A stretch of 64,000 nucleotides of DNA from positions 434,001 to 498,000 of the forward strand of contig JAPFBL010000009.1 of NCBI GenBank assembly GCA_026182355.1. The letters run 5' to 3'. The notes beneath the pieces are model-generated. The model had not been told where the DNA came from, searched no databases, and saw only the letters and a list, made by a program, of their open reading frames with translations. Every line of letters begins with the position of its first letter. Position 1 is the stretch's first letter. Positions 47,130 through 58,740 of this stretch are shown piece by piece. This DNA comes from Hermatobates lingyangjiaoensis (Eukaryota; Arthropoda; Insecta; Hemiptera; Hermatobatidae). The position numbers were made by a program, and so were the translations under genes.

Positions 47130-48540
47130 TGCAATGGAATGGGGTGTGAAATTGTAGAAGTAAAAAAAAATGGTCAATTTATGAAATATGATCATACAAA
47201 GAATAATTTATAATAATTAGTCATTTTTAAAACAAAAAAAGAAAACACAAGAAAGCTTTAAACTTAAAAAAATTATATCTGCATTTCTTTTCACACAACA
47301 TAATCCTTTAAACTAAGATGAGGCCATTGGCATACAATTCCTACCTTCTTTATTCTACGTCTTGTATTTTGTTCTTATTTTAATTGCAATGAGTTTTTAA
47401 TGAATGGAGAATATAATTATTTAGGCAAAAAAATTAGCAGAATGAAATTATGATTTATATACCAATGTAAGATGATCTTGTATAAGACATTTTCATTTGC
47501 ATTTAAATTGAATTCTTATAAATAATTTTTTTTCTTCCTTCTTTTAATTTATTATTTCTTAAATAATTGATACTTCATTTCTTTTTAGCCATTTATTTTT
47601 GTAAAAAATAGTTTTTCTGTTTTTTTTTGGCCCACTGATTCTTTATTTCTAATATCTCGTTTGATAAGGTCATCATAAAAAGAGGCACTTTTAGTGTCCT
47701 TTCAGGAATGCGTGGATATTCTTTTATTAAGCATTGCCAGGTTGAAACTTTATTGCAGATTTTTCTCCCTGATTAGAAATAAGGAAAATAAATTGAACCT
47801 TGGGAGAGATAAATATGAAAGAGAAATAACATGAGTATGCAGCAGTCTGACAGTAAAAAAGTGGAATAGTGTAATATGCAAAGTAACTCCTAAATTATTG
47901 CTGATATCCGATAACTACAAAATTGAGAAATATCTTTAAACTTGGGGCTGCACAGCCATCTGAAGATATCATGCGGTACAGAGCAAGGAACGAAATACAT
48001 GGTCAACAATGAAAATTAGAATAAAAGAAGTGCAAGGAAATTCAAACTTAACTTAATGTAACAATCCCATAAAAAGTAAAAACTGCTAGTGGAAAGACAG
48101 GCAGCTAAGAGTTAAGGGGTCTCCATTTATAGGGAGTAGACTCCCTGATTTCCAAGAGAGTGTATTTTCGGTGAACTAATTTGCGTTTAGATTAGATTTT
48201 AATATACCATGTTTCAATATAATCTATCTAAAATTCAGGGATACTTAAAAAACTATCAAGAAATGTAAGATAAAAATATAGCAGAAATAAGTTTTACATA
48301 AAAAAACAATAGATTTAAAAAAAAGTTCAATGTAATATAGTTAAAATGAAGCATTCATTTTTGAAAGGTAACCATTCTTTTTGTATATTTCTAAATTACT
48401 TTCTCTCTGAATATTCTTCAGTTTTTAAGACTAGTTCTTCGGTATAAAGATAGAAGAGTAGCATGAATGGTCAAATAAACCAATGCCTCACTCAATAGAA
48501 ATTAGTAAACCCCTTTTATTGTAGATGGTTAATCACCCAA
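47130..48540. other. AT-rich sequence, nothing recognised
   Basis: Poly-A/T runs; no ORF above chance, no repeat ends. Confidence 0.5.
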
Positions 48541-48549
48541 ATGAGCACT

Positions 48550-49010
48550 AAAAATATTCGTACTTAGGAGACAGGGTTGACCCCAGGCACTCCTGGTGCC
48601 TGAGTCAGTCAGGTGGTGTTGGCCTCACGATGGCTGTGCTTCCATACCGAAGCTTGGGGAGATACTAGGCTGGACGGCTTTTGGGTGGGTTTTACATGTC
48701 GCTATGTGTGCAGCTGTATCTTCCCTTGTGATATAGAGCACTATACCCAACACCAATTGAGACTGTCCATTCTGAGGGGTTGACCCAACGATTAAGAGTC
48801 ATAAGGTAGTCCTTAAACTGTTTACTCGTAAGGCTTGGCATCCTTGGATGGAGTCACCTCGATAATGAAAGAAGTTTAGGCTGACTGTGGTATGGAACAC
48901 CCGTCTTCATCTAAAAAGTAGTTACAGTTTATAGAACATCAAGAAGTGGCAGTTAATTATCATCAATCATTGGGAAGGATCAAACCAAGTCCTAAGAGTC
49001 GTAAAGCAGT
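48550..49010 (+). repeat. Dispersed 400-bp repeat, plus copy
   Basis: Counterpart of 35390-35840: CTTTTGGGTGGGTTTTACAT, TAAGAGTCATAAGGTAGTCC, GATAATGAAAGAAGTTTAGG, GGAACACCCGTCTTCATCTA. A second partial echo (CCTAAGAGTCGTAAAGCAGTC) lies at about 48988-49010. It also holds a hairpin, CAGGCACTCCTGGTGCCTGA (48584-48603). No ORF. Confidence 0.6.
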
Positions 49011-49019
49011 CTTCTTAAA

Positions 49020-50990
49020 CTGTCATAAGCTTATAATGTCATAACTGTCTTAATCTTTCAAAAAAATACATACGAATCCTTCCATTTTTAATTTATAATC
49101 TCTGCTGTTTGTTTTATATCAACAAAAGATTGATAAATTACCAAATTTATATATGCAAATAACAGTTAAAGCGTTGTTTAACATTTAATTTTTTTTCTTT
49201 ATTTCTTTAAAATCTTCTCCTCAGCAGTGAATGGTGACGTAAGGGTTGGTCATTCTACATTGGTGACACGTTCTCAGGCTCTGATGAATAAATCAGTCAC
49301 ACCTCCTTGGAAGTAAACATATGGCCAGCTACAAACGAATCGGTCGTAAAGTTGTACTAGTGATCTTAGACTAAAGGAAATGGTTTTAGAGAAATTAAGT
49401 AATCAAAACAGGAGGCCTCATAAACATCATTTCAAATGCGGCTTAGTTGTTGCTTCGACAACTTGAGAAATCAAACTGAAAACATTAGACAACCTTTTTT
49501 CTGACATAACCATCGTATAACTAACAATGTCAGGGGTACCTTATGTAACTCCCACAAGATCATCTTCTCTTAACGTAGTTTTGAAATTTTCTGTATAATT
49601 TAGTGTCCAACTCATATTGGTTCATAGGCCTCATACAGCTCAATTTGGCCTCAAGTAGCTAAATAGTTAAAATAATCAAATAGACTACAATTAATGGTAC
49701 TCTTATAAATCTGTTTTATTTACTATAAAAAAATGACAAGAGTATAGGATAGTAACCAAGTTTATTTCCATATTCAAAATTTCATTGAATATCATTTAAG
49801 TCAATCTGAAACACAATTGTTGCACAAAATCAGTTTATTGCGTACAATACAACTTGAAGGTATATACTGGTACGCTGCTACCAATTCTATGAATTGACTG
49901 AAGTACAAATGGCGCAGCCATTGAAAACTATAAAAAATCTGGATTAGTTTACGCTCAGCTTTGCCATAAGTAAACGTATTATCAAACTCATATTTCATAA
50001 TTAATTTTTTTTTAATCACTACTTCAGTTAATATCGTGGTTATATTGCAATGTTAGAAATAACTATAGAAGGAAATTAGTAGTCATCCTTTGTATATAAA
50101 ATTTCCTCATATATTATTCAAAATGTTTTTAAATTTTTCCTAAGTAGTATTCATATTAAGACAATATATGATGCAACTATTAATGAATCTGTATAAAAAA
50201 TTTCAATGTAATTGTAAAAGTTTGCTATGATTAAAAAAAAAACTTATTTTTGTCCTTATCCTTTTGACCGTAGATTTTTACCGTTGCAATTTTAATCTTG
50301 ATCGTCGATGAATCCATACAATTGGGATCTATGGTGAACTGTTGGGGCTTCAAAATAGCTCCACTTTACCAACTAATCAATACTTCTCTCCAGAGAAACT
50401 CAACATAATCTCATTTTATGGATAATTGAAAAATATGTTATTCATTACATGATCGCAAGACTAAGTCAATTTAGGAGTATTCATTTCTTTTAATTATTCT
50501 TGAATAACTGATTTAGTTGTTCAAATACTATTATTAATAGTGCCAGTAGATACAGAAGCTTCTTCACCACGTATTTATTTTAAAAATATTTTTGTTCCTG
50601 ATTCTAAAACGGTTCAACCATCCGTTCGACACCTTAAAATGTTCAATTCCCAGGCCTAAAGCTGAATCCTTAACCATTTGTACCAATATTGAGACATTTT
50701 TTGATCATTTGCAATTAAACCAGTTCAGCATTGTTTTATCAGCATATCCACTTGGTCTACTTCTCCGAAATGGACAATTTTTTTTCGTTAGTAAAGTTTT
50801 CTCAGTATAAATAAAGTTTTATGTCTTTATTTTTTAAAATAGTGGATTTAAAATAGTGTTCTTCCAATATGAAATTGCGAATCTCTTAAGCACGTAACGA
50901 GCACTTATTATAAACGAAAATAAGTTTATTTATTTTTTCTTTCAATTGGAAAGACTTCCATGGTTGTGGTAAACATAGTTTGCAATCAGC
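49020..50990. other. AT-rich sequence, nothing recognised
   Basis: Short frames at 49801-50019 and 50592-50810 lack splice context and look fortuitous. Confidence 0.45.
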
Positions 50991-50999
50991 CGGATAGAT

Positions 51000-51285
51000 G
51001 AACCTATTCGTACGGCGTTCTGGCAGAACAAATATGGAGAGCGGAGAATGGGGTGCAAAAAGCTGGGGACGTCCGTTGGGGAGGGTATGCGCAATACGGA
51101 GTTAATTCTACATTGATTCGCCAGTCATGGGGCTGCCTGAGCAAATCTGCCCCTCATCAAGGGGTGTCCACTCTAGAACGATCAACCATAAACACTCGGG
51201 AAAACGAAATCATCGCATATACCTCATTTCAATATCTCAAGAGTAATGGTCGTTTATTTTTTGCTTCGTTAAAAAAGTAGTTCAA
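51000..51285. other. GC-richer island, unassigned
   Basis: 51000-51200 is distinctly GC-richer, with an open plus frame of 75 codons (QKAGDVRWGGYAQYG onward). No motif, splice context or terminal repeat recognised. Confidence 0.2.
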
Positions 51286-51593
51286 GAATTTATGTTTATA
51301 TGCAGAAAATCACAAAAACACACTCATAACTCCACAATAAAAGAAACCATAACAAAAACAAAAGAAAAACTTCTAATAATTTGAATAATTATATTTAATA
51401 TCTTACAGTAAAATATTTTTTCACCTGCGTTTGTGAATAGAATTTAATTCGTTTTCATCACTTAATCGGTATAAATGAATAACTTTGATTTCACAAATTA
51501 TAATATGCAATTATATTTCTATTATTTTATAATATTATTATGCATTATATATGGAACCGTATCAATATATGCATCAAGAGTGAAGTAGAAACA

Positions 51594-51944
51594 AAGTAAA
51601 ATTTATCAGGACTGGGTCAGTTTTTAATGCTAAAATTAAACTATCATTATCAACGTTTCGGCTTTTTATTTAAAACCTTTTTAAAACCTTTTTCATAGGC
51701 AGAAGTATAAAATTTTGAAACAGGAAAACTTAAGTATTACATTAGAGATTTTTTTTTAAAAAAAAAGTATTTAATTTGTGTAAATTTAAATTTAAAAAAT
51801 CTCTAATGTAATAGTTAAGTTTTTCTGTTTCAAAATTTTATACTTCTGCCTATGAAAAAGGTTTTAAATAAAAAGCCGAAACGTTGATAATGAGAGTTTA
51901 ATTTTAGCCTTAAGAACTGACCCAGTCCTGATAAATTTTATTTG
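51594..51944. mobile_element. Long inverted dimer with diverged ACGT-type halves
   Basis: Arms of about 160 bp (51594-51755 and 51790-51944) are near-identical inverted copies around an A/T-rich loop. Each carries AAAGGTTTTAAATAAAAAGCC, GAA, ACGT, T after a scrambled core (CTATGAAA), and further out AACTGACCCAGTCCTGATAA. The same units occur at 38778-38946. A large cruciform is possible. Confidence 0.6.
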
Positions 51945-52194
51945 ATATATCTATATCTCCAAACATCGGGTGTTAATTCTTCAGAAACACCTTATTATAA
52001 ATATTATTATAAATTCTTATAATTGTATAAGGAATACATTAAGACAGTAAACATACCTTTGTATGATCAGCTTTAAACATAAGCTCCTTGGCCGTATTGT
52101 TACGGAATATATATATATTTTTATATGCCAACAAATATATATACACTTCAATGTACATAAAGAAACATAGATAAATTAAAAACACAAACTTACA

Positions 52195-52229
52195 GTCTCT
52201 AATTTTTGGTTGAACCGTCTTCAGGAGAG
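52195..52229 (-). ncRNA. Hammerhead-like motif, AATT type
   Basis: Minus strand: TCTC, CTGAAGA (complement of 52218-52224), extra C, GGTT/AACC stem II, AAA in place of GAA, AATT, A, GAGA. Core half one is intact; the G of GAA is lost. Reciprocal to the copy at 13388. Confidence 0.5.
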
Positions 52230-52481
52230 ATAAGAGAGGGAAACCAAGCGCACTGGTACAGAGACGGTTGAAGACCAACAATGTTGCCCCATATGCGCCC
52301 GGTCATAGAGAATAAGTAGATATGAATTAATTTAAATTAAAATAGCAATATGAAGAATAATAGTAAAGACAAAAACAAATAAAATAATAAAAAAGAAAAA
52401 CTGAGGGTTGAACAGAAGAAAACAAATATATATATACACTTGAAATAAACTGTGATACATAGACAGAAACATAACAAAGAC

Positions 52482-52525
52482 TCACTTTTCAATATTTCGA
52501 CCGTTATGGCGTTCGTTCAGGTTCT
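52482..52525 (-). ncRNA. Hammerhead-like motif, ATAT type, divergent
   Basis: Minus strand: CTGAACGA (one extra base in the core), ACGCCATAACGGTC with CCATAACGG as short hairpin, GAA, ATAT, T, GAAAAGTGAG. Set in a PLE-like 3' region. Confidence 0.4.
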
Positions 52526-52631
52526 GAGAAAGCATGCAGGTTCTCAGGAGAAGAAGTGAATTGACGGAGGGACGACAGTTATATATATATATAAGTACAT
52601 GATCAAAGGACAATATGAAATGGGAAAACAA

Positions 52632-52674
52632 GACTAAGATCTTTCAGCCGTAACAAGCGGTCTTCGTCAGAGTC
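52632..52674 (-). ncRNA. Hammerhead-like motif, AGATCT type, intact
   Basis: GACT, CTGACGA (complement of 52664-52670), AG, imperfect stem II (A)CCG/CGG around CTTGTTA, CT, GAA, AGATCT, T, AGTC. All core positions conserved. Confidence 0.68.
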
Positions 52675-52685
52675 AAAAACCCAAC

Positions 52686-52735
52686 TCAGACGAAGACCGC
52701 TTGTTACGGCTGAAAGATCTTAGTCTTGTTTTCCC
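52686..52735 (+). ncRNA. Hammerhead-like motif, AGATCT type, one core change
   Basis: CAGACGA replaces CTGACGA near 52686. The rest (stem II, GAA, AGATCT, T, AGTC) is consensus. Right half of the inverted dimer. Confidence 0.55.
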
Positions 52736-54130
52736 ATTTCATATTGTGGTTTGATCATTGATTGTTATTTCACGTATTTATGTGAAATCTTTATATATAT
52801 ATATGATTTATCAATGCTGTTATTTAGTTTTCTGTTGATAATGAACATATTCTATAACAGGTCAAGGTTTGGGGACTGAATGAATCGTATAAGAGGGAGT
52901 GTGCATGATAAGATGTTGGATTTTTATTGCAGTATTTCTAATAACCATCGATATTTATTTTAAAATACTATAATTTAGTTATTTGTTTAACAAAAATTTT
53001 TATTTAGCTATATATTTTTTACATAGTTTTTAGTATAATAACAAAAGTTTATTGAAACAATATTTTAATGATAACCAGAAATAGAATCTGCAAAATAAGG
53101 AATACATTAAGACAGCAAACATACATTTGTATGATCAGCTTTAAACATAAGCTCCTTGACTGTATTGTTAAGGGATATATTCGGCAAACATTATATTGAA
53201 AGCAATATTAAATATTATTTTTAATGGTTGTTTTTCTTCCTAAGTAGCATTTGTTAAACACAACTGTATTGATGTCTATATAAACATGAAGATGATTATA
53301 TCAATTTCAAATTGCATTTAAAGAAAAATAAGGGAAGACTAGTTAAGCCGATCAAGTAGGTCTTCTATAGATATTAACTGACAACTGTTCCCTTTTTCTG
53401 TGATGTAGAACGACCGAGGATTAGCAAGGATTTCACAAAGCTGTGATACGATTATATCATTGAATCCCATGCAGGTTAATGCCAGTCTTATTTCAAAATA
53501 AATTAAAGATATTTTTAACTACACTACGATTTAAATTCTGAATATTCTTGTTAATATATTTTAGCAAAGATATTCTAAATGCATTTAAGTAAATTACCTT
53601 CCTTCATTTAAAATATCTTTTTAAGTGAATTTTGCAACATATGATTAATTATTTTTAAATGTAGCATTTTACCAATTACCACATTTTTAAATTTATTTAT
53701 TGATGATTCTATAATTTATAATTAGTTGTCTATTTGCAAATAAATGATTTCGATCAATGATTGAATGATTTGAAGATGACTTCAAAATTTAACAGAACCG
53801 TGAAATTTAAAAGTTGAATTTGTATCAGAAAACATAAATATTACTGATTTATTTTGTACTAATTAGATGTGTTTTATTTTAAACACAGACTCACCATTTG
53901 AAATGGTTTTTTCTTATCATGTGGAAGCTAACTTTTAAGAGAAAAGTGTTAATGATATTTTATAATTATTCTTTTAGTTAAATTTATATTTTAAGATCTT
54001 TCATATTATATTATTTATTATTATATTGCATATCATATAATATATATCTATATATATATATAAATAAAATAACAAACACTTTTTCTTCTTCTCGAAATTT
54101 GGTCAGGGTTAATATACGGAAGCACCTTTT

Positions 54131-54170
54131 TGCCAACGTTTCGTCTTTATTTTAAGATATCCTCAGGGCT
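54131..54170 (-). ncRNA. Hammerhead-like motif, ACGT type, near intact
   Basis: AGCC, CTGAGGA, T, ATCTT/AAGAC stem II with one A-C mismatch, GAA, ACGT, T, GGC. Core consensus. Confidence 0.68.
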
Positions 54171-54241
54171 ATAAACTAACATAAACAATGGATATTTGTA
54201 ATTTCTACTTGTCCATTGTTTTTTGTTTTTTGTTAGTTTAT

Positions 54242-54281
54242 AGCCCTGAGGATGTCTTAAAATAAAGACGAAACGTTGGCA
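54242..54281 (+). ncRNA. Hammerhead-like motif, ACGT type, intact
   Basis: AGCC (54242-54245), CTGAGGA (54246-54252), extra T, GTCTT/AAGAC stem II, GAA (54270-54272), ACGT, T, GGC. Both stems pair and the core is consensus. Confidence 0.72.
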
Positions 54282-54384
54282 AAAAGGTGATTCCGTATAT
54301 TAACTCTGATAAATTCCGAGAAGAAGGAAAAGTGTTTATTATTAATTTGTGGTCAAGAAAACAATACCATATATATAAAATATT

Positions 54385-54549
54385 ATTTATATTAGAAATA
54401 GGTAAAACCGTCATACCTCGTAGGATGATCCTGGAGTTGGAGCGCTTTCAGTATGTTTGTTGCGATCGAAGATGGACAACGTCCGAAAGCGCTCCAACTC
54501 GAGAATCACCTTACGAGGTATGACGGTTTTACCTATTTCTAATATAAAT
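54385..54549. mobile_element. Inverted AGCGCT hammerhead-like dimer
   Basis: Arms 54385-54452 and 54485-54549 are inverted copies (ATTAGAAATAGGTAAAACCG, TCATACCTCGTA, GGAGTTGGAGCGCTTTC). On plus, GAAGA at 54468-54472, extra T, perfect GGAC/GTCC hairpin with loop AAC, GAA (54485-54487), palindrome AGCGCT, C, CAACTC. The start of the core reads TC instead of CT, so activity is doubtful, but the layout matches the other families. Confidence 0.5.
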
Positions 54550-54753
54550 CATACTAACCTCAATGGTATTAACAATATGCATGTATAAAATATTATATAT
54601 GATATTTAAAAGCAAATTCTTTGAACTTTCATTTTAAAATTTTACCAAACTGTTTCATATAAATCGTTTACAATACCTTCAATCAAAATTTTTGTAAAAA
54701 CGCTTCCATCTATCATTTTAACTATCAAACATAATCATTTATTTTGTCTAAAG

Positions 54754-55095
54754 AGCTGCTTTGTTCGTGGCTTTGCATCAGAATGCTGCAATTTATTTCA
54801 TTGATGGTTGTCAACCCATCGAAATATACTTACTTTTACTTAATCTTCTCAATTTCGTGAACTGCCGAGATGATTTAAATGAAAATCTCCACGAGCATAT
54901 ATTAGGCATAATTGAAAAAATCAGTAAAGAAACTTGTTGCCAAGGACCAATAATTTAGGACCAGCCTTTGAAATATTAACATTATTTCTATTAATTCATT
55001 GCGAATGTTGTCTACAAATGCTGTTTATTAATAGTTTAAAATATCAAAAAATCACAATCAAATTTATACAATAAAGTAAGAAAACAATGATGAAA
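54754..55095 (+). CDS. Candidate terminal coding exon with 3' UTR and poly(A) signal
   Basis: TTATTTTGTCTAAAG, ending at 54753, is a good acceptor. The in-frame stop TAA just before it shows the frame opens only at the splice site. About 67 codons follow: AALFVALHQNAAIYFIDGCQ, then PIEIYLLLLNLLNFVNCRDD, LNENLHEHILGIIEKISKET and CCQGPII, with TAG at 54956-54958. The sequence reads like a folded protein with amphipathic helices. AATAAA at 55070-55075, about 110 bp past the stop, is a fitting poly(A) signal. I do not recognise the family. Upstream exons were not found within the repeats before it. Alternatively a chance frame. Confidence 0.35.
55070..55075 (+). terminator. AATAAA polyadenylation signal candidate
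   Basis: Sits about 110 bp after the stop of the candidate terminal exon. In AT-rich DNA this hexamer is common, so it counts only as context. Confidence 0.3.
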
Positions 55096-55189
55096 TTTTA
55101 TTACTTTATTAAATATTATAAAAAATAAAAATGTCATTTTTGTTGAAACGGTCGAATTTTTAAATGGAAAATAACTGGAGAGTTTGTTT

Positions 55190-55380
55190 AAAATGGCGGG
55201 AATGATACATTTGATTAAGAAGATATTTGAAGGGAAAACTGGAAACTGGCTGAATGGGACGTGGGCCCGGGGTGTCGGATAAGGGTTGGGGGGTTGTTAG
55301 GTAGGGAGCACACCCTACTACCTGGCTCTCCTACCTGCACTCACCCTCCAGCCCCTGCCCCGCTACCCTGCCACTAAACC
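55190..55380. other. GC-rich island, unassigned
   Basis: GGGCCCGGGGTGTCGG, a G-run and a C-rich second half (CCTCCAGCCCCTGCCCCGC) within AT-rich DNA. No ORF or repeat end recognised. It resembles in composition the block at 20250-20390. Confidence 0.4.
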
Positions 55381-55859
55381 AAATAGTTTTCCATTGCAAC
55401 CTTATTTTATTTAAACTTGTCAGAAAATACTAGTGAAACAAACACACAGAAACTGATCTAAGAAAACTTATTTAATATTTAAATTTAAACATCATATTTG
55501 TCTAGTACAATTTAAAAATCTTAAATTCGAAATTAATTTAATATAAGTTGATACATCAATTTAATGTATTTATCGGTTAACAGGAAGCTACTCATTTATG
55601 ATATTAACAAATTTCTTATCGGTTAACGGGAATATAACAAACAAAATAGCAAAATATAAATATATAGTATAGATTTCAATAAAATATAAATAGCAAAAAT
55701 GTAATATTTCGTCATTCATAGATTCCAGAAGTGTTATTTAGAATAATAAAGTGATGTTCTTGTCGTTTTGATTTAATAATCGTCTTTAACCGAGTGGAAT
55801 CCTGTTAAACAATAAATATCCAATTTAATATAAAAATATAGCTGGTACGGGTGTGAGTA

Positions 55860-55975
55860 ATCTGGCGAGGGCTACTTGTTTGGTTGAAAGATCTTAGTTA
55901 TTTTTCTAATTTCTTACTATTGTTTAGACGTTGATTTTATTTTACGTGTTTATCGTGAAATCTTGTTACCTATGA
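55860..55975 (+). mobile_element. Truncated AGATCT hammerhead element, outer end
   Basis: GGTTGAAAGATCTTAGT, TTTCTAATTTCTTACTATTG, then the terminal hairpin TTTACGTG..CGTGAAATCTTGTTA. Only the part from GAA outward survives. Confidence 0.5.
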
Positions 55976-56617
55976 AGTAAAATATTGCTGAAACATTTAT
56001 TAAAGTTAAACCTTACATTCAGCTTTCTCACCTACGCATGACTGACCTGTCCTTATCAACATGTTCTCTCAATAGCACTATATGATGAAAAAAAGTTTTA
56101 CTTTTAATTCAATTCTATTGACACATAATAGTGGCAATAATAACACAGGCAAAATAATGTTCTTTAAAATGTATTATAACGTAACAAAAGTGTACTCATT
56201 ACAGGTAAATTTAAATTCACTTCTAAGAAGTTTTAATATAACATAAAAAAGTATATTTTATTTATTCTAATAGCATGTTCTATTAAATTAATCTAAAAAT
56301 TGCTTTAGTTAACTTATAATAAAGAGACTAAATTGGAAATAAGTTCATGCTCAAAATAAAAAAATAACTATTCTAAGGTGTTTCTTTTAAAGAAACTATA
56401 ATTTTTTGATATTTTACTAAAGTTTATATTTATAACTATTGGAAGTTTTTCTGCTTTTTTTTCAATCTTGTATTCAAAATAAGATGCTTTATTATTCAGT
56501 TAGAACCAAAACATTAATTATTGTAAAAAGATTATCTTCTAAATCAAATACTTAATTTTTAACTTAATTTAAAGAAGTTTGTTATTCATTATTGACAACT
56601 GGCACTATCGGTTACTC

Positions 56618-57099
56618 CAGGGGTTCTCAATGTGGTGCACATGGACCCCCAGGGGTCTACAGAAGGTCAAAGAGGGTCCCCAAGGAAAAAAAATAGTAAT
56701 ATCGGGGTCCTTGGTACATAATTAGTAGTCTGTACCATGTTTATATACATATGCCATGACTAACCATGTATCAATAACGTAGCGACCTGACTGTTAGAAT
56801 ATTCAAAATTAGCAAAAAAACATCATTAGTTTATCATAATGTGCAAATGCTATAGAATCTCATACTAATTCTATCCAAATTTGAATTTCCTTTCATAATT
56901 TTTTAATTGAATTGTAATGAATGTATATTATTGCTTTTTTGAAAATATTTTTAGATATTTTTATTTTAAATTCATGTTACTATTATAATGCAATTATTTC
57001 ATTGTTATATTGTTATTTACCTACAAACAAAGGCTTAGGGAATTTACAGATGACAAGATATCTCTCGGGGGGTCCACAAGCAGTCGTTCAGAAGCCCTG
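56618..57099. mobile_element. hAT-like MITE
   Basis: Left CAGGGGTTCTCAATG and right (inverse) CAGGGCTTCTGAACG are hAT-type inverted ends. GACCCCC and GGGGGGTCC lie just inside. Flanks GTTACTCC and GTTAATCC (57100-57107) fit an 8-bp target duplication with one mismatch, depending on the exact edge. No transposase; ORFs inside are chance. Confidence 0.65.
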
Positions 57100-57109
57100 G
57101 TTAATCCAT

Positions 57110-58735
57110 TAATCTCCTGTTTTTATACCAACTTTTTTTATGAATTAGTATACTTAGACTTCAATAATGACTTTGGCATATTTATGTATTTAAAATATGG
57201 CCATTTTAAGTCTATTTAAGGTATGAATACATCTTGTCGCCCTTGTTTGTCAAGTTCGTTTAGATGTGAAAACAGGTTTACATATAAATCTGTGTATATT
57301 TAGAACAAGTTAGCAATATTGCAGTTAATATTTGAAAGGATTTATAGTTAGTTTAGTTGAAAAAGTAAAATATACCTGCGTCAGAGTAGGAAAAGAAGGA
57401 TTAATGTGACAGTTATTTATGACTAAGGCCTCCAACGGTAAGATTGTTTCTTTTCCAGTTTTTTAAAGCAGTTGTATTTTTTTTCGTATATCAAGTCCTC
57501 CATTACATTATACATCAGATGGCTAAAACCATTTCATCAGTAAACATTGCAGTTAACTGTTGTAGAAACTCCTAGGTGATTTCATGAAGCTGTGGCAAGG
57601 GGACCAGTGATGACAGCGTAAGCTTTATTGTGTCTCCTTATATTTGAACTCAACATAAAAGCTTTTTAATGCGATATAGAACCAAAGAGAAAATGTTTTG
57701 AATAATAAAACACAGTTTTAATATTCAATGAACCATTTTAGAGTGATTCAATGACAAATCTAATACATAGAAAAAAAGACTAAGAACAAATCGAAGCAGT
57801 GAACAAACTTATTATATCACTGATTGTATGTAAAATGCCTTTGTTTTTCGGCAAGGGCTGCCAAAACAGATATACTTTAGACAAAAGTGACAGGTCGTGA
57901 ACCAAAAATCAGTATTTTCAACCAAATGTTACCCAAAATACCAGCACCTCAAAACAGCTACTGGTATAATTATTACTATTGGCTTCCCTCTATCACCCTA
58001 CCATACTCTTCGTCTCTTTAAGAGTAAGAGAGAGAGAAGAAAGCGCGTGGAAAATCGAAATGAGAAAGAAATATATTTCTATAAACATAAAAATTCTATT
58101 TTCTAATTGCTTTTATGTTTGTTTTTTTATTGTAAAGTCACACATATTGTTTATTGCGACATTTTTTTTATTTATCTGCTTTGGATAAGTTCATTTAAGA
58201 TTATTATAAAACAATGATATTTAATTTATCTTTACCCTTCTGTCTTACAACATGTACAGGAAGCCTACCAGAAAAGCACTTTTCTTTTTATCTTCATCCT
58301 TTTTCTTTAGTTTTCAATTTTTTATGAAATTTCTTATAAAAAGTTTAGATCTCCTAGTTTTGAACGACTTATTAATTCAGTAAATAATTTAATTAATGAA
58401 TTCCTTACTGTTTATCAGTTTTGAAACTTACCAAAAGCCGTTATTTGAGAAACGTATCAAAAGATTTCTGCCTCCCATGTAACGGTTTTGAAATCTTATG
58501 ATTTTACAGCTCTGTTAATTCACCACTTTCTGTATTTTATTTCTCTCTTAAATGTTTTATTATTCTTTTTTTCCACGTTTTTTTTAATTCTTTTTATAAA
58601 CCATTAAAGGAGAGACATTAAAAAATTTCATTACTTATAATGATTTATTATGAATATAAAGAATAAAATTCTATCAAGAATGTTGTACTTATTTGTAATC
58701 CAATAATAATATTAGAAATACAAAGTTTTTGTTTC
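57110..58735. other. AT-rich sequence, nothing recognised
   Basis: No repeat termini or coding blocks found between the two MITEs. Confidence 0.5.
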
Positions 58736-58740
58736 GACCT

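Larger units (their letters stand above)
52601..52795. mobile_element. Near-perfect inverted AGATCT hammerhead dimer
   Basis: 52601-52672 and 52685-52755 are inverted copies over about 70 bp with a 12-13 bp centre (CAAAAACCCAACT). The right copy continues through the terminal hairpin TTTCACG..ATGTGAAA (52768-52788). (TA)n lies on both sides (52579-52592 and 52791-52803). Confidence 0.75.
54066..54342. mobile_element. Inverted ACGT hammerhead dimer
   Basis: Arms 54066-54191 and 54211-54342 are inverted copies (AACACTTTTTCTTCTTCTCG outermost, GCCAACGTTTCGTCTTTATT, then TATAAACTAACA and TCCATTG near the centre). Left copy minus, right copy plus, separated by only about 20 bp. The right copy has the fewest changes. 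Confidence 0.75.
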
